Origin: a virus
Virus record (IMG/VR): IMGVR_UViG_3300025894_000058
Coordinates: 1-25,994 of that record
Reading direction: 5' to 3' (one strand)
DNA: 25,994 nt
Part shown: positions 1 through 6,547 of the stretch, one piece after another
Layout of the letters: each line of letters opens with the position of its first letter
Numbering within the stretch: position 1 is the first letter of the stretch
The notes under the pieces: generated by a model
What the model was told of the DNA's origin: nothing
The model's input: the letters and a program-made list of their open reading frames with translations, nothing else
Database searches by the model: none
Position numbers and translations under genes: made by a program

Positions 1-14
1 AATCTGCACGACAC

Positions 15-44
15 AAGCTCTCAGCACACGCTGAGAGCTTTTTT
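15..44 (+). terminator. Rho-independent terminator at window start
   Basis: A perfect 10-bp stem (AAGCTCTCAG at 15-24, CTGAGAGCTT at 31-40) with a 6-nt loop is followed by a run of six T. It would end transcription arriving from a gene left of the window. The sequence after the T run (GTGTCT) matches what follows the other four terminators here. Confidence 0.85.
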
Positions 45-110
45 GTGTCTGGAGCGACTGAGTAGACTCGAGCAGATCTGCAGGCTCTCCTGGGGCATTC
101 TGGACGCTGC

Positions 111-187
111 TATTGACAGCTTTTGACACGTTTTGACACGTGTCAAAAGCGAAAAGGGGAGATCCATGCTTTGACAGGCTCTGTCAA
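111..187. promoter_or_regulatory. Phased TTGACA half-site cluster with palindromes (operator or iteron candidate)
   Basis: TTGACA occurs at 113, 123 and 133, exactly 10 bp apart, so the copies sit on the same face of the helix. The third joins an inverted copy to make the perfect 18-bp palindrome TTTTGACACGTGTCAAAA at 131-148. An outer inverted repeat pairs 119-130 with 139-150. A second palindrome, TTGACAG-GCT-CTGTCAA, lies at 171-187. This layout fits a dimeric repressor or activator operator, or replication iterons. TTGACA is also a -35 consensus, but no convincing -10 lies about 17 bp downstream of any copy. No binding protein was identified. Confidence 0.55.
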
Positions 188-224
188 TTTTTAATTACTA
201 GATGATCAGAGACTTAGGAGATTA

Positions 225-287
225 TTGACACGACTTTTGACATGGCTGTCATTTTTGCCGACACCTATATAGTAATGTCACTATATA
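225..287. promoter_or_regulatory. Further TGACA/TGTCA sites and an A/T-rich inverted repeat, probable early promoter area
   Basis: TTGACA recurs at 225-230 and 237-242. The second forms TGACA-TGGC-TGTCA at 238-251. An 8-bp inverted repeat, TATATAGT at 266-273 and ACTATATA at 280-287, encloses another TGTCA. The A/T-rich block just before the structured RNA at 293-345 is the likeliest -10 region for the genes at 408-1077, but I could not fix -35/-10 spacing. The stretch 188-224 shows nothing recognisable. Confidence 0.35.
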
Positions 288-292
288 TTAAT

Positions 293-345
293 AGAACGCA
301 TACGAGACATCGCCCCGCAAGGGGGCGGCTGTCTCTCCGCGTTCT
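293..345 (+). ncRNA. Three-helix extended hairpin, 5' leader or small structured RNA
   Basis: Three stacked helices can be read directly: AGAACGC (293-299) with GCGTTCT (339-345), GAGACA (304-309) with TGTCTC (330-335), and CGCCCC (311-316) with GGGGCG (322-327), closed by a 5-nt loop. Small internal loops separate the helices. There is no T run after it, so it is not a standard terminator. It begins a few bases after an A/T-rich promoter-like block and ends 62 nt before the first gene, so it may be the 5' end of that mRNA or a separate small RNA. Its function is unknown. Confidence 0.5.
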
Positions 346-407
346 GCTGTCGATGTCGTAGCTCTCTATGATTTGACTTTGAACACAAGATAATCGATCC
401 TGCGAGG

Positions 408-677
408 ATGAATGAAACCTACGAACTAACAGCACTCCGATCTATTCGGGAGATCAGCATCGCTATCCGCGATCTAGATAATCAATCGTCCGCGACTTCT
501 AAGCGATATAAGAAAGGGATTAAGATTCTGCAGGCAGAGATAGATGCTATCGAGGCGTCTCTCGATGACGGAGGAACTCTACCAGGCACAGAACCCTGGA
601 ACATCCAGAGCCAGCAGATAAAGCTACTTATCGCGGATCCTAGCCTATCGAACATCGAGGAGGATAACTCGATCTGA
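408..677 (+). CDS. Hypothetical protein, 89 aa
   Basis: Not recognised. The product is small, mostly helical in appearance and acidic at the C-terminus, with a basic patch around residues 32-40 (SKRYKKGIK). No membrane segment or Cys motif is seen. The ATG is directly preceded by GAGG, too close for a normal Shine-Dalgarno site. The stop lies one base before the next gene's ATG (679), so the two are probably co-translated. It is the first gene after the structured, operator-rich region at 1-407, so it may be regulated there. It lies upstream of the terminase genes, where lambda-type phages often carry small packaging-linked or regulatory genes, but nothing in the protein decides its role. Confidence 0.6.
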   Translation: MNETYELTALRSIREISIAIRDLDNQSSATSKRYKKGIKILQAEIDAIEASLDDGGTLPGTEPWNIQSQQIKLLIADPSLSNIEEDNSI

Positions 678-678
678 T

Positions 679-1077
679 ATGAGGACAGTAAGGATAATCG
701 AGGGGGTAGACTATCCAGGGGATAAGCCAGAGGCGTCTGCGCTTCATCACTCCCTAGCCTGCGAGATAGCCGCCAGGATACAGCAGCTCGACTCGATTAT
801 CCCTGGCGAAGGTTGTTCTCCTGCTGGGATGCGGCTGGTCCACAGACTCTCGAGCATAGCCAGGAGATCTCCCAGAGCTTATCGACTGCTGCTGGATATG
901 CTAACATCCCAGGAGAGCTTCTCGCTTTCGTTCGACGAGCTAGCATCGAGGCATAACCACTCGAGGCAGTCATGGCTTCAGAACGCACAGGCAGACGTAG
1001 AGATCGTCTCAGAGGTCTGGGCGGAGGTCGGAGCAGTCATGTCTGAGCTGATAAAGCGCAGATCGATCGATGATTAG
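679..1077 (+). CDS. Hypothetical protein with possible C-terminal helix-turn-helix, 132 aa
   Basis: Not assigned to a family. Residues about 84-105 (FDELASRHNHSRQSWLQNAQ) read like a helix-turn-helix: a helix, a short turn after the second Ala, then a Ser/Arg/Gln-rich recognition-like helix. This resembles the sigma region 4-like or resolvase-like HTH seen in small phage DNA-binding proteins. The central part (residues 44-78) is Arg-rich. It starts one base after the previous stop, so the pair looks like a two-gene unit. Its place just before terS suggests a regulator or packaging accessory, but this is inference. No Shine-Dalgarno site is seen, and initiation may rely on coupling to the upstream gene. 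Confidence 0.65.
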   Translation: MRTVRIIEGVDYPGDKPEASALHHSLACEIAARIQQLDSIIPGEGCSPAGMRLVHRLSSIARRSPRAYRLLLDMLTSQESFSLSFDELASRHNHSRQSWLQNAQADVEIVSEVWAEVGAVMSELIKRRSIDD

Positions 1078-1099
1078 CCCCCGTATTCTAGGTTCTCCC

Positions 1100-1168
1100 A
1101 TGAAAAAATCTCCTGCAAGTCGCGGGGCGTTACTCAGCGTTTTTATGAGATTCTGTCTCAAAGGCTAA
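1100..1168 (+). CDS. Possible 22-codon leader peptide upstream of terS
   Basis: An open frame starts ATGAAAAAATCTCC at 1100 and ends TAA at 1166-1168, just before the terS start at 1178. The product would be short and basic (KK, R and K at the ends). It spans most of the inverted repeats described at 1130-1176, so translating it would open or close the hairpin before terS. There is no Shine-Dalgarno site. A frame of this length can arise by chance, so confidence is low. Confidence 0.2.
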   Translation: MKKSPASRGALLSVFMRFCLKG

Positions 1169-1176
1169 CTGAGTAA
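1130..1176 (+). promoter_or_regulatory. Nested inverted repeats abutting the terS start codon
   Basis: An outer 8-bp inverted repeat, TTACTCAG (1130-1137) and CTGAGTAA (1169-1176), encloses an inner one, TGAGA (1146-1150) and TCTCA (1156-1160). The outer arm ends one base before the terS ATG. As RNA this would sequester the start region. As DNA it could be an operator or the packaging recognition site bound by the small terminase. Its position suggests control or recognition linked to terS. Confidence 0.4.
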
Positions 1177-1177
1177 A

Positions 1178-1684
1178 ATGAACAAACCAATCGCAAAAAC
1201 CTGGAAGCAGGTCGCAGAGGCTATCGGAGTCACTCAGCAGACGCTCTCGAAGTGGAGACGCGACTCGGATAACTGTCCGCAGACGAAGGACCTGGAAGCC
1301 TGGGAACTCTGGTCCGCAGAGCGAGCGATGTCGCAGGAGAGAGGAGCGGGAAGGATCGCGGTAGGCGGTCGAGAATATACTGCAGCAGATATCGCAGATC
1401 TAAAGGCGAAGCTTATCGCTGCGCAGGAGCGTCGGGAAAATGCGATGGCGCAGATTCGAGAACTAGAACTAGCGCAGAAGCGCGATAACTTAATCCCAGA
1501 GTCCGAGGCGACGGAGACTCTGATCAAACTCCTTACTCCATTACGACGGCTGCTCGATGCTCTTCCTCGCCAGGTCGCGTCACAGGCTAACCCTGCTAAC
1601 CCTAACATCGCGGAGCTTGCCATCCGCAACGGACTTGACGATCGCGTCTTTAGTGAGATAGAAAAACTTTTCCTCGGTAGGTAG
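1178..1684 (+). CDS. terS: Terminase small subunit (Nu1-like)
   Basis: Recognises phage DNA and presents it to the large terminase subunit to start packaging. Residues about 8-28 form a clear helix-turn-helix (WKQVAEAIGVTQQTLSKWRRD), as in lambda Nu1 and related small terminases. Residues 70-105 are a charged helical stretch typical of the oligomerisation core. The C-terminal third (LTPLRRLLDALPRQVA and the following LDDRVFSEIEKLF) matches the usual Nu1-family tail that contacts the large subunit. At 168 aa the length is normal (lambda Nu1 is 181 aa). The start codon has no Shine-Dalgarno site and lies directly after nested inverted repeats. The large terminase gene follows, separated by one unusual gene. 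The assignment rests on motif, length and position. Confidence 0.85.
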   Translation: MNKPIAKTWKQVAEAIGVTQQTLSKWRRDSDNCPQTKDLEAWELWSAERAMSQERGAGRIAVGGREYTAADIADLKAKLIAAQERRENAMAQIRELELAQKRDNLIPESEATETLIKLLTPLRRLLDALPRQVASQANPANPNIAELAIRNGLDDRVFSEIEKLFLGR

Positions 1685-1761
1685 TCTAGCTATTAAGATG
1701 CTAGTCGGTTTAGTCGTGTTTACCGTTTGTCCACCTACTGAGGATTTAATTTATAAAGATC

Positions 1762-2529
1762 ATGTCTGGTAATTTAAAAATCAATTCGAAGGGGTTTGAT
1801 CAAATGATTAGGACGCTTAAGCGCAAGACGGGAGCGAGCTTCTCGGATGTCGTAAAAGGTTCGGCTGGATCTATCCTGGAAGGAGCCGCTCGATTCACTT
1901 ATAAGTCTAAGGCGAAGATCATATCCGAAGCCGTAAAAGAATCTCTCTCGACTAAATTCGTATCGTCTAGAGGAGATAAGATTCGTAAGGCTAAAGACGG
2001 ATCTCTTATCTTTAAAAGGAACGGATCAGCCGCAGGACGCTGGATCCGAGTTCGAAGAGCCTACAAGCTAAACGCAGTAGGACCAAAGAATCCCGCAGGG
2101 CGTTTCCTAGGCGACGACACGCAGACCAGAATTAACAAGGCTCTCGGAGAGCTTCGTAAACTGCAGGCTAAGATAATCAAATTAAAGAAGAGCAGAATCG
2201 CCTCGTCTCAAAAGAGCTTCCTGGTAATAATGTCCAAGCTAAGGATCCCTGTTAAGAATACCAGGGGACTAGGGACAGCGATGAAATCTAAGATGACGAT
2301 TAAGCATGAGGCATCCGTATCTGGAAAGCTGTTAAAAGATAAGAAGCAGTCGGTGATCGTTATTAAGAGCAGATCACAGTCCGCGCTTAACCTTAAGTCT
2401 GGAGGGATTAACGCATTCGCTCGAGCTTTTAACGGACAGACTAAAGCCTTCGCTACGGCGGCATCTAAAGATCTAGAAGGATATGTAAAAAAATTCGCGG
2501 CACGTAATGGGTTCACTGTTAAAAAATGA
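1762..2529 (+). CDS. Lysine-rich phage protein of unknown function between terS and terL
   Basis: A 255-aa, strongly basic protein. Lys and Arg are spread along its length, with a Lys-rich segment around residues 136-145 (LQAKIIKLKKS) and many Ser residues. The N-terminal pattern (a Gly-Phe-Asp motif, then LKRKTGASFSDVVKGSAGSI) recalls small HK97 gp10-like or other head-tail completion proteins, but the match is too weak to name. There is no membrane segment or Cys cluster. It overlaps terL by 23 bp. A possible promoter, TTGTCC then 17 bp then TTTATA at 1727-1755, ends only 6 nt before the ATG and is weak. Placement between the terminase subunits is unusual. The basic character would suit contact with DNA or the acidic portal-capsid surface, but that is inference. 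Confidence 0.7.
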   Translation: MSGNLKINSKGFDQMIRTLKRKTGASFSDVVKGSAGSILEGAARFTYKSKAKIISEAVKESLSTKFVSSRGDKIRKAKDGSLIFKRNGSAAGRWIRVRRAYKLNAVGPKNPAGRFLGDDTQTRINKALGELRKLQAKIIKLKKSRIASSQKSFLVIMSKLRIPVKNTRGLGTAMKSKMTIKHEASVSGKLLKDKKQSVIVIKSRSQSALNLKSGGINAFARAFNGQTKAFATAASKDLEGYVKKFAARNGFTVKK

Positions 2530-4333
2530 AATAGGAAAGCTCTTTTCTCCCAGGAGACTGCAGCCTCCCGTAGACTGGGCGTTCGATAACTGCGTTTTAC
2601 GCGACAACGTCTCCGAGCTTCCAGGATCTCTAAAGGTTTTCCCTTATGCGCAGGAGCCGCTAAACGCTTTAATAGATCCGACGATCAGTAAGATAACTCT
2701 CTGCTGGGGATCGCAGTCGAGCAAGACGACGACGATGTATGCAGGGATCGGCTACCTGCTCTCTGAGTTCCCGAAGGACACGCTCTGGATTATGCCTAGC
2801 GCAGAGAACGCTCGCAACTTTTCGAAGGGACGATGGCTACCCTTTATCGACGACTGTAAGCCGCTAAAGGATCAATGTCCTTTGAGCGCAGCTACGGGTC
2901 GAGTCGATAGCGACAAGATAACAAACATGAGGCAGGAGTTTCTGTCATGCACTCTAACCTTCGCGGGAGCAGGGTCCGAGAATAATGTAAAGTCTGCACC
3001 TGTCGCTTACCTGGTTCTGGACGAGATCGACGAGATCGATCCAGACATTCGCCTGGCTGCTCTCGAGCGGATCAAAGGACGGCGAGAATATAAGATCATC
3101 CAGACATCGACTCCGAAGGAAGAGACAGGAGGGATCTGGGAGGAGTATCTCTACGGCGACCAGCGAACTTACTTTATGCCGTGTCCTCATTGCAAAGAGT
3201 CTATCGAGTTTACCTGGAGACAGAAAGACAAGCGAGGCGACAGTCGTTACTCGATTAAGTTCGCAGAGGAGGCTAAACTAGAGGACGGGACCTACGACTA
3301 CGATATGGTCGCATCGACTGCAGCTTATCTCTGTCCATGCTGCGACGGAGAGATTCTGGACGCCCATAAGCCGACGATGGTTAAGAGCGGAGAATGGCGA
3401 TCGAAAAATCCGAATGCTCCCGCTAATCATAGGAGCTACCATCTTAACTCTCTCTACGCTCCTGCGATGACATTCGCTACTCTAATGATTAACTGGCTGC
3501 AGGTCAGCTCCTCGATGCACGGATTAAAGAAGTTCGTCCAGGGTAACCTGGCTGAACCCTGGAAGGACGACTGGGCGAACCAGGAGCAGGCAGACGCGAA
3601 CGAACTCGAACTCGACTATCAGCGAGGAGATCTTCGCGGAGAGTATCGCGTAATGGGAGTCGATACGCAGACAGACTCTTTCTGGTATGTGGTCCGAGGA
3701 TTCGATCGCGACGGGATCAGTTATCTGATCGACTGCGGACAGGTCGCCTCATTCTCCGAGCTGGATATCACTTACGATATGCACAAATGCCACGCAGCTA
3801 TAATCGACTGCGCAGGCGACAGAACGTCTGAGATCTACGAGGAAGTATTTAAACGTCGATCTAAATGGTTCGGATCTCGAGGCTGGAAGAATCTCCAGGG
3901 AGATCAGCCTTATCGACTACAGATGAAAGATCCTTTCACGGGAGACACGAAAGGACGAGGAGGTCGATCGAAGATCCGCTACCTTCACGTTAATAAAAGC
4001 ATCTACGAGGAGGAGCTTTCTCGACTGCGCTCGAGACAGCTCTCTGGCTTCCATACTTTCACGGAGACTCCGAAGGTATACTACGACCAGCTCTTCTCTA
4101 CTTACTGGACCAGGGAGACAGACAGGAGCGGACATATCAAAGTCGTAAAGAAGCTTAAGCGCAAAAAGGGCGACCACTTATGGGACTGCGAGATCCTGGT
4201 CCGCGCTCTCTCTAAGTTTATCGGGATCGCTCGAATCGATCGAGGCAGTATGCCTACGATGCTAGACGAGCCAGCTCCGAAGAAGAAGCGAGACGCATCG
4301 ACTCGAAACAGGTCTGCGACTGGTTTCTGGTAG
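2507..4333 (+). CDS. terL: Terminase large subunit (GpA family ATPase-nuclease)
   Basis: The packaging motor: it cuts concatemeric DNA and pumps it into the prohead through the portal. Residues 68-75 (GSQSSKTT) are a variant Walker A. Residues 168-175 (YLVLDEID) are Walker B with its catalytic Glu, and QTST at 199-202 is the coupling motif. A zinc-binding insert uses CPHC (226-229) and CPCC (276-279), as in lambda gpA-type terminases. The nuclease domain starts at GVDTQTD (Asp386), has a second acidic site at IIDCAGD (Asp433), and ends with an acidic motif near the C-terminus (DHLWDCE). At 608 aa it is close to lambda gpA (641 aa). It overlaps the end of the preceding gene by 23 bp. The only nearby downstream ATG at the overlap (2526) is out of frame and stops at once, so 2507 is preferred. 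Confidence 0.95.
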   Translation: MGSLLKNEIGKLFSPRRLQPPVDWAFDNCVLRDNVSELPGSLKVFPYAQEPLNALIDPTISKITLCWGSQSSKTTTMYAGIGYLLSEFPKDTLWIMPSAENARNFSKGRWLPFIDDCKPLKDQCPLSAATGRVDSDKITNMRQEFLSCTLTFAGAGSENNVKSAPVAYLVLDEIDEIDPDIRLAALERIKGRREYKIIQTSTPKEETGGIWEEYLYGDQRTYFMPCPHCKESIEFTWRQKDKRGDSRYSIKFAEEAKLEDGTYDYDMVASTAAYLCPCCDGEILDAHKPTMVKSGEWRSKNPNAPANHRSYHLNSLYAPAMTFATLMINWLQVSSSMHGLKKFVQGNLAEPWKDDWANQEQADANELELDYQRGDLRGEYRVMGVDTQTDSFWYVVRGFDRDGISYLIDCGQVASFSELDITYDMHKCHAAIIDCAGDRTSEIYEEVFKRRSKWFGSRGWKNLQGDQPYRLQMKDPFTGDTKGRGGRSKIRYLHVNKSIYEEELSRLRSRQLSGFHTFTETPKVYYDQLFSTYWTRETDRSGHIKVVKKLKRKKGDHLWDCEILVRALSKFIGIARIDRGSMPTMLDEPAPKKKRDASTRNRSATGFW

Positions 4334-4344
4334 CGAAAATAGGC

Positions 4345-4463
4345 TCTAAAAAAAAGTTAATAAAAAGTGAAAAAAGGTATTGACGTCCTCTATTCCGTAG
4401 TTCTTTATCTGTCATATCGGAGCGATTAACGCTTCGAATCTAACCTAAAAAAAACTACACGAC
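4345..4463 (+). promoter_or_regulatory. Repeat-family promoter and leader, copy 1
   Basis: A-tracts with GTGA motifs (4345-4378) precede TTGACG at 4380-4385. The best -10 is TTTATC at 4404-4409 (18-bp spacing). Starting 8 nt later, CGGAGCG-ATTAA-CGCTTCG (4418-4436) can form a stem-loop at or near the RNA 5' end. An A-rich leader without a Shine-Dalgarno site then runs to CACGAC-ATG. The same arrangement recurs before 6242 and 11946. No terminator lies between terL and this promoter. Confidence 0.75.
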
Positions 4464-4733
4464 ATGACTACTACTACACAAAAAGCTCTTACTATAAACA
4501 ATCACGGAGCAGCAATGCCATCCGCAGACGTCATCGTCTCTGAGGAGTTCTACAATAAGGTCCAACAAATGGAGGCACTCTTGAAAATGTTTGAGTCAGT
4601 TTCTCCAGCCTTATCAGCCTCCCTTCGTAAGCATTACAGAGACGGAGTTTCTGACTTCAACGTAGACGAGAGACTCGCTTTCCTTTCGACATTCAAGATC
4701 GGTCTAGTCTCCGACATCCTGGAAGGAATGTAA
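4464..4733 (+). CDS. Hypothetical protein, 89 aa, first gene of the inserted cassette
   Basis: Not recognised. It starts MTTTTQK, the Thr run encoded by ACT repeats that four other genes here share. The rest is a mixed helical protein with a short acidic-hydrophobic middle (EEFYNKVQQMEALLKMFESV). There is no Cys motif, membrane segment or HTH. It is transcribed from the repeat-family promoter just upstream, which implies expression independent of the packaging operon. It heads a set of three genes (4464-6063) joined by identical spacer repeats. The start is fixed by the conserved leader CACGAC-ATG. A small host-takeover or regulatory protein is plausible from context only. Confidence 0.65.
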   Translation: MTTTTQKALTINNHGAAMPSADVIVSEEFYNKVQQMEALLKMFESVSPALSASLRKHYRDGVSDFNVDERLAFLSTFKIGLVSDILEGM

Positions 4734-4739
4734 GACTAA

Positions 4740-4806
4740 CTCTCTACGGGGCAGAGCATCCTACACTCTAACTTTAATCTTCAAAACTACACGACATGAC
4801 TACTAC
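4740..4806 (+). repeat. 67-bp exact direct repeat, copy 1 (leader of next gene)
   Basis: Positions 4740-4806 are identical to 5183-5249. The repeat covers the whole spacer before a gene plus the first codons (ATGACTACTAC). It contains CTCT-ACGGGGC-AGAG (4742-4756), able to form a small hairpin, then an unstructured A/T-rich leader ending AAACTACACGAC. It lacks TTGACA, so it looks like a translation-start or RNA-processing module rather than a promoter. Confidence 0.85.
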
Positions 4807-5176
4807 AAAATCTACAATCGACAGCGACTACAAGCTCCTCACTTATTCTAACGGCGTTGAATACATCGTATATAATTCTGCCTCCTGGCTCGTCGGTGCA
4901 GACGATGAGATAGGTAACTCGCTTAAGAAAAAATACTTCCTAAAGAAAGCTACGCTCGAGCAACGCATCAAACAATGGTTCGAAAAACAGCGTTACGTCT
5001 CGACTCTAGGTCGCTCCTGCGGGAACGTAAAAAGCATAGCCGTTAAGCTCGGAGTAACTACTAACAAAATTTATTCTGTTCTGCGTAACTCAGACTGGTG
5101 CGATGTTAAGGAAAGCTACACATCTACTCGATATAACGACTGCAAAAGCTACTTCGTCTATCGCTACAACGGATAA
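4796..5176 (+). CDS. Hypothetical protein with possible HTH, 126 aa
   Basis: Not recognised. It starts MTTTKS. Residues about 77-97 (VKSIAVKLGVTTNKIYSVLR) look like a helix-turn-helix, preceded by a basic aromatic segment (QRIKQWFEKQRY). The C-terminus is Tyr-rich. This would suit a small DNA-binding regulator, but the HTH is judged by eye only. Codon choice is less biased than in the structural genes. The start is set by the 67-bp repeat, which supplies the leader and first four codons. It is the middle gene of three under the promoter at 4380. Confidence 0.6.
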   Translation: MTTTKSTIDSDYKLLTYSNGVEYIVYNSASWLVGADDEIGNSLKKKYFLKKATLEQRIKQWFEKQRYVSTLGRSCGNVKSIAVKLGVTTNKIYSVLRNSDWCDVKESYTSTRYNDCKSYFVYRYNG

Positions 5177-5182
5177 TCAATT

Positions 5183-5249
5183 CTCTCTACGGGGCAGAGC
5201 ATCCTACACTCTAACTTTAATCTTCAAAACTACACGACATGACTACTAC
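5183..5249 (+). repeat. 67-bp exact direct repeat, copy 2 (leader of next gene)
   Basis: Identical to 4740-4806 over 67 bp with no mismatch, offset by 443 bp. Like copy 1 it begins about ten bases after a stop codon and extends through the ATG into the (ACT)n codons of the following gene. The exact identity suggests recent duplication, gene conversion or strong selection on the leader. Confidence 0.85.
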
Positions 5250-6063
5250 TACTAAAATTAAAAAGCATCGCCTCGCAGGAGGCTTCGAGCCTGCAGCCTA
5301 CACTTACGTCGATCAGTTCGATCATCGCCAGAACGAAGTTATGAATCCTCAGAGCGGCAGCTACGGCGAGGCTCACGATCCTATCGACGCAGACTATAAC
5401 GACGAACTCGAGGCGAACGGATACGACTGCGATCATTGCACTCATTGCGGCTCGCGTCTCTCGAGCGGATCTCTCTATCGCCACACTAGCGGCGAGCTAA
5501 TCGTAATCGGTAACATCTGCGTCAATCGCCTCGCCTTCTCGACTGCGGACGAGATCCAAAAGGCTCATCGCGAGAATCGCATCCAGCAGGGACTGCTTCG
5601 CGGAATCATGAAGGCGAGCTGGAGATGGCGTATCGTCGGAGAGTTCCTGCAGCAGAACGCAGAGAAGAGCGCGATCCTGGAGGATATGCTTAACAAGCTC
5701 GCGAAATACTTTTCCCTCTCTCGTCGTCAGATCGCTTTCGCTCGGAAGCTAGTCAGCCAGGCAGACGAGAAGAAGGCTCTCGCAGCAGAGCGCGAAGCGA
5801 AGCTCGTAGACGCTCCTGGCTGGGAGGACGGTCGCTTCGAGGTCGAAGGAAAAATCCTTTCTGTAAAATGGAAAGACAACGGCTTCGGAGGATCCTACAA
5901 GATGATCGTCGAACTCGCAGACGGACGACGCTGCTGGGGATCAGTTCCGAGCAAGCTAGGCGACTCGGAGATCGGCGACGTCGTTCGCTTTAAAGCAACC
6001 TTCAGCAAGTCGAACGACGACGACAAGTTCGCATTCTTTAAGAGACCTACAGTCTCTAAGTAG
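5239..6063 (+). CDS. Zinc-ribbon plus OB-like phage protein, 274 aa
   Basis: The N-terminal half has CDHCTHCG (residues 64-71) and a further Cys in NICVNRL (about residue 93), with His/Tyr between, consistent with a zinc-binding ribbon. A helical middle follows (about 100-190). The C-terminal 70 residues (GKILSVKWKDNGFGGSYKMI, then CWGSVPSKL and GDVVRFKATF, ending FFKRP) resemble an OB-like beta domain. I recall the same ending from unnamed proteins of other phages. A nucleic-acid-binding role is likely but unproven. It starts MTTTTK after the second 67-bp repeat and is followed by a terminator, so it closes the three-gene cassette. Its codon use resembles the structural genes more than its two small neighbours do. 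Confidence 0.8.
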   Translation: MTTTTKIKKHRLAGGFEPAAYTYVDQFDHRQNEVMNPQSGSYGEAHDPIDADYNDELEANGYDCDHCTHCGSRLSSGSLYRHTSGELIVIGNICVNRLAFSTADEIQKAHRENRIQQGLLRGIMKASWRWRIVGEFLQQNAEKSAILEDMLNKLAKYFSLSRRQIAFARKLVSQADEKKALAAEREAKLVDAPGWEDGRFEVEGKILSVKWKDNGFGGSYKMIVELADGRRCWGSVPSKLGDSEIGDVVRFKATFSKSNDDDKFAFFKRPTVSK

Positions 6064-6084
6064 TAAACGTGTTAGTGTTAGGTT

Positions 6085-6119
6085 AAGCCTGCTCGGAGTC
6101 GTGTCTGAGCAGGCTTTTT
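6085..6119 (+). terminator. Rho-independent terminator closing the three-gene cassette
   Basis: A 10-bp stem, AAGCCTGCTC (6085-6094) and GAGCAGGCTT (6107-6116), with a 12-nt loop, is followed by T5 and CGCGTCT. It ends transcripts from the promoter at 4380 and separates them from the promoter at 6158. Confidence 0.9.
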
Positions 6120-6124
6120 CGCGT

Positions 6125-6241
6125 CTAAAAAAAGTGAAGAAATAGTGAAATTAGCTATTGACGCTATCAGATCTGTCGTTCTTACTCTGTTGTATCGAAG
6201 CGATTCACGCTTCGAATCTAACCTACAAAAAACTACACGAC
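6125..6241 (+). promoter_or_regulatory. Repeat-family promoter and leader, copy 2
   Basis: An A-tract with GTGA repeats (6126-6150) leads to TTGACG at 6158-6163 and a weak -10 (TTACTC, 6182-6187, 18-bp spacing). The leader hairpin CGAAGCG-ATTCA-CGCTTCG (6196-6214) is perfect. Compared with copy 1, one base change turns a G-T pair into A-T, which supports selection on the stem. The A-rich leader ends in ACTACACGAC-ATG. Confidence 0.75.
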
Positions 6242-6535
6242 ATGAAAACTACTACTACAAAATCAGAAAACTGGACTTCAGAAACAATCACTTTTAAAAG
6301 CAGCAAGACATCGATCGAGATGCTCGGCTATAAGTTCTCGATCGAGAAAGACGTAGAGGAAAGCAGCGACGAGCTAGGCTTCGAATGCTGGAACATTATC
6401 GAAAGCGGCAGCGTCGCTTTTAGCGTCTCGGCATTTGAAGACGATAAAGAATACATGGCGATCTACGGAGACATCGTAAGAGAAGCTCCTACAGTCGCAG
6501 AAGCTGCTGCGAAAATGATTACGAACATCTACTAG
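6242..6535 (+). CDS. Hypothetical protein, 97 aa, single-gene cassette
   Basis: Not recognised. The chosen start is the ATG at 6242, where the conserved leader ends. The frame is open back to 6158, but that would place a start inside the -35 element. The protein begins MKTTTTKS, then shows alternating beta-like segments and many acidic residues (EKDVEESSDELGFECW), with no membrane segment or HTH. The middle reads like a small alpha-beta fold. It has its own promoter and its own terminator (6548), an independent unit inside the head operon. This moron-like layout suggests a function outside assembly, such as host modulation, but nothing in the protein shows which. Confidence 0.65.
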   Translation: MKTTTTKSENWTSETITFKSSKTSIEMLGYKFSIEKDVEESSDELGFECWNIIESGSVAFSVSAFEDDKEYMAIYGDIVREAPTVAEAAAKMITNIY

Positions 6536-6547
6536 AAAAAAAACTCG

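Noticed and set aside
6158-6241. Upstream extension of the gene at 6242 starting from TTG
   Set aside because: The extension would be translated from the -35 element and leader hairpin, which are conserved as non-coding DNA before two other genes.
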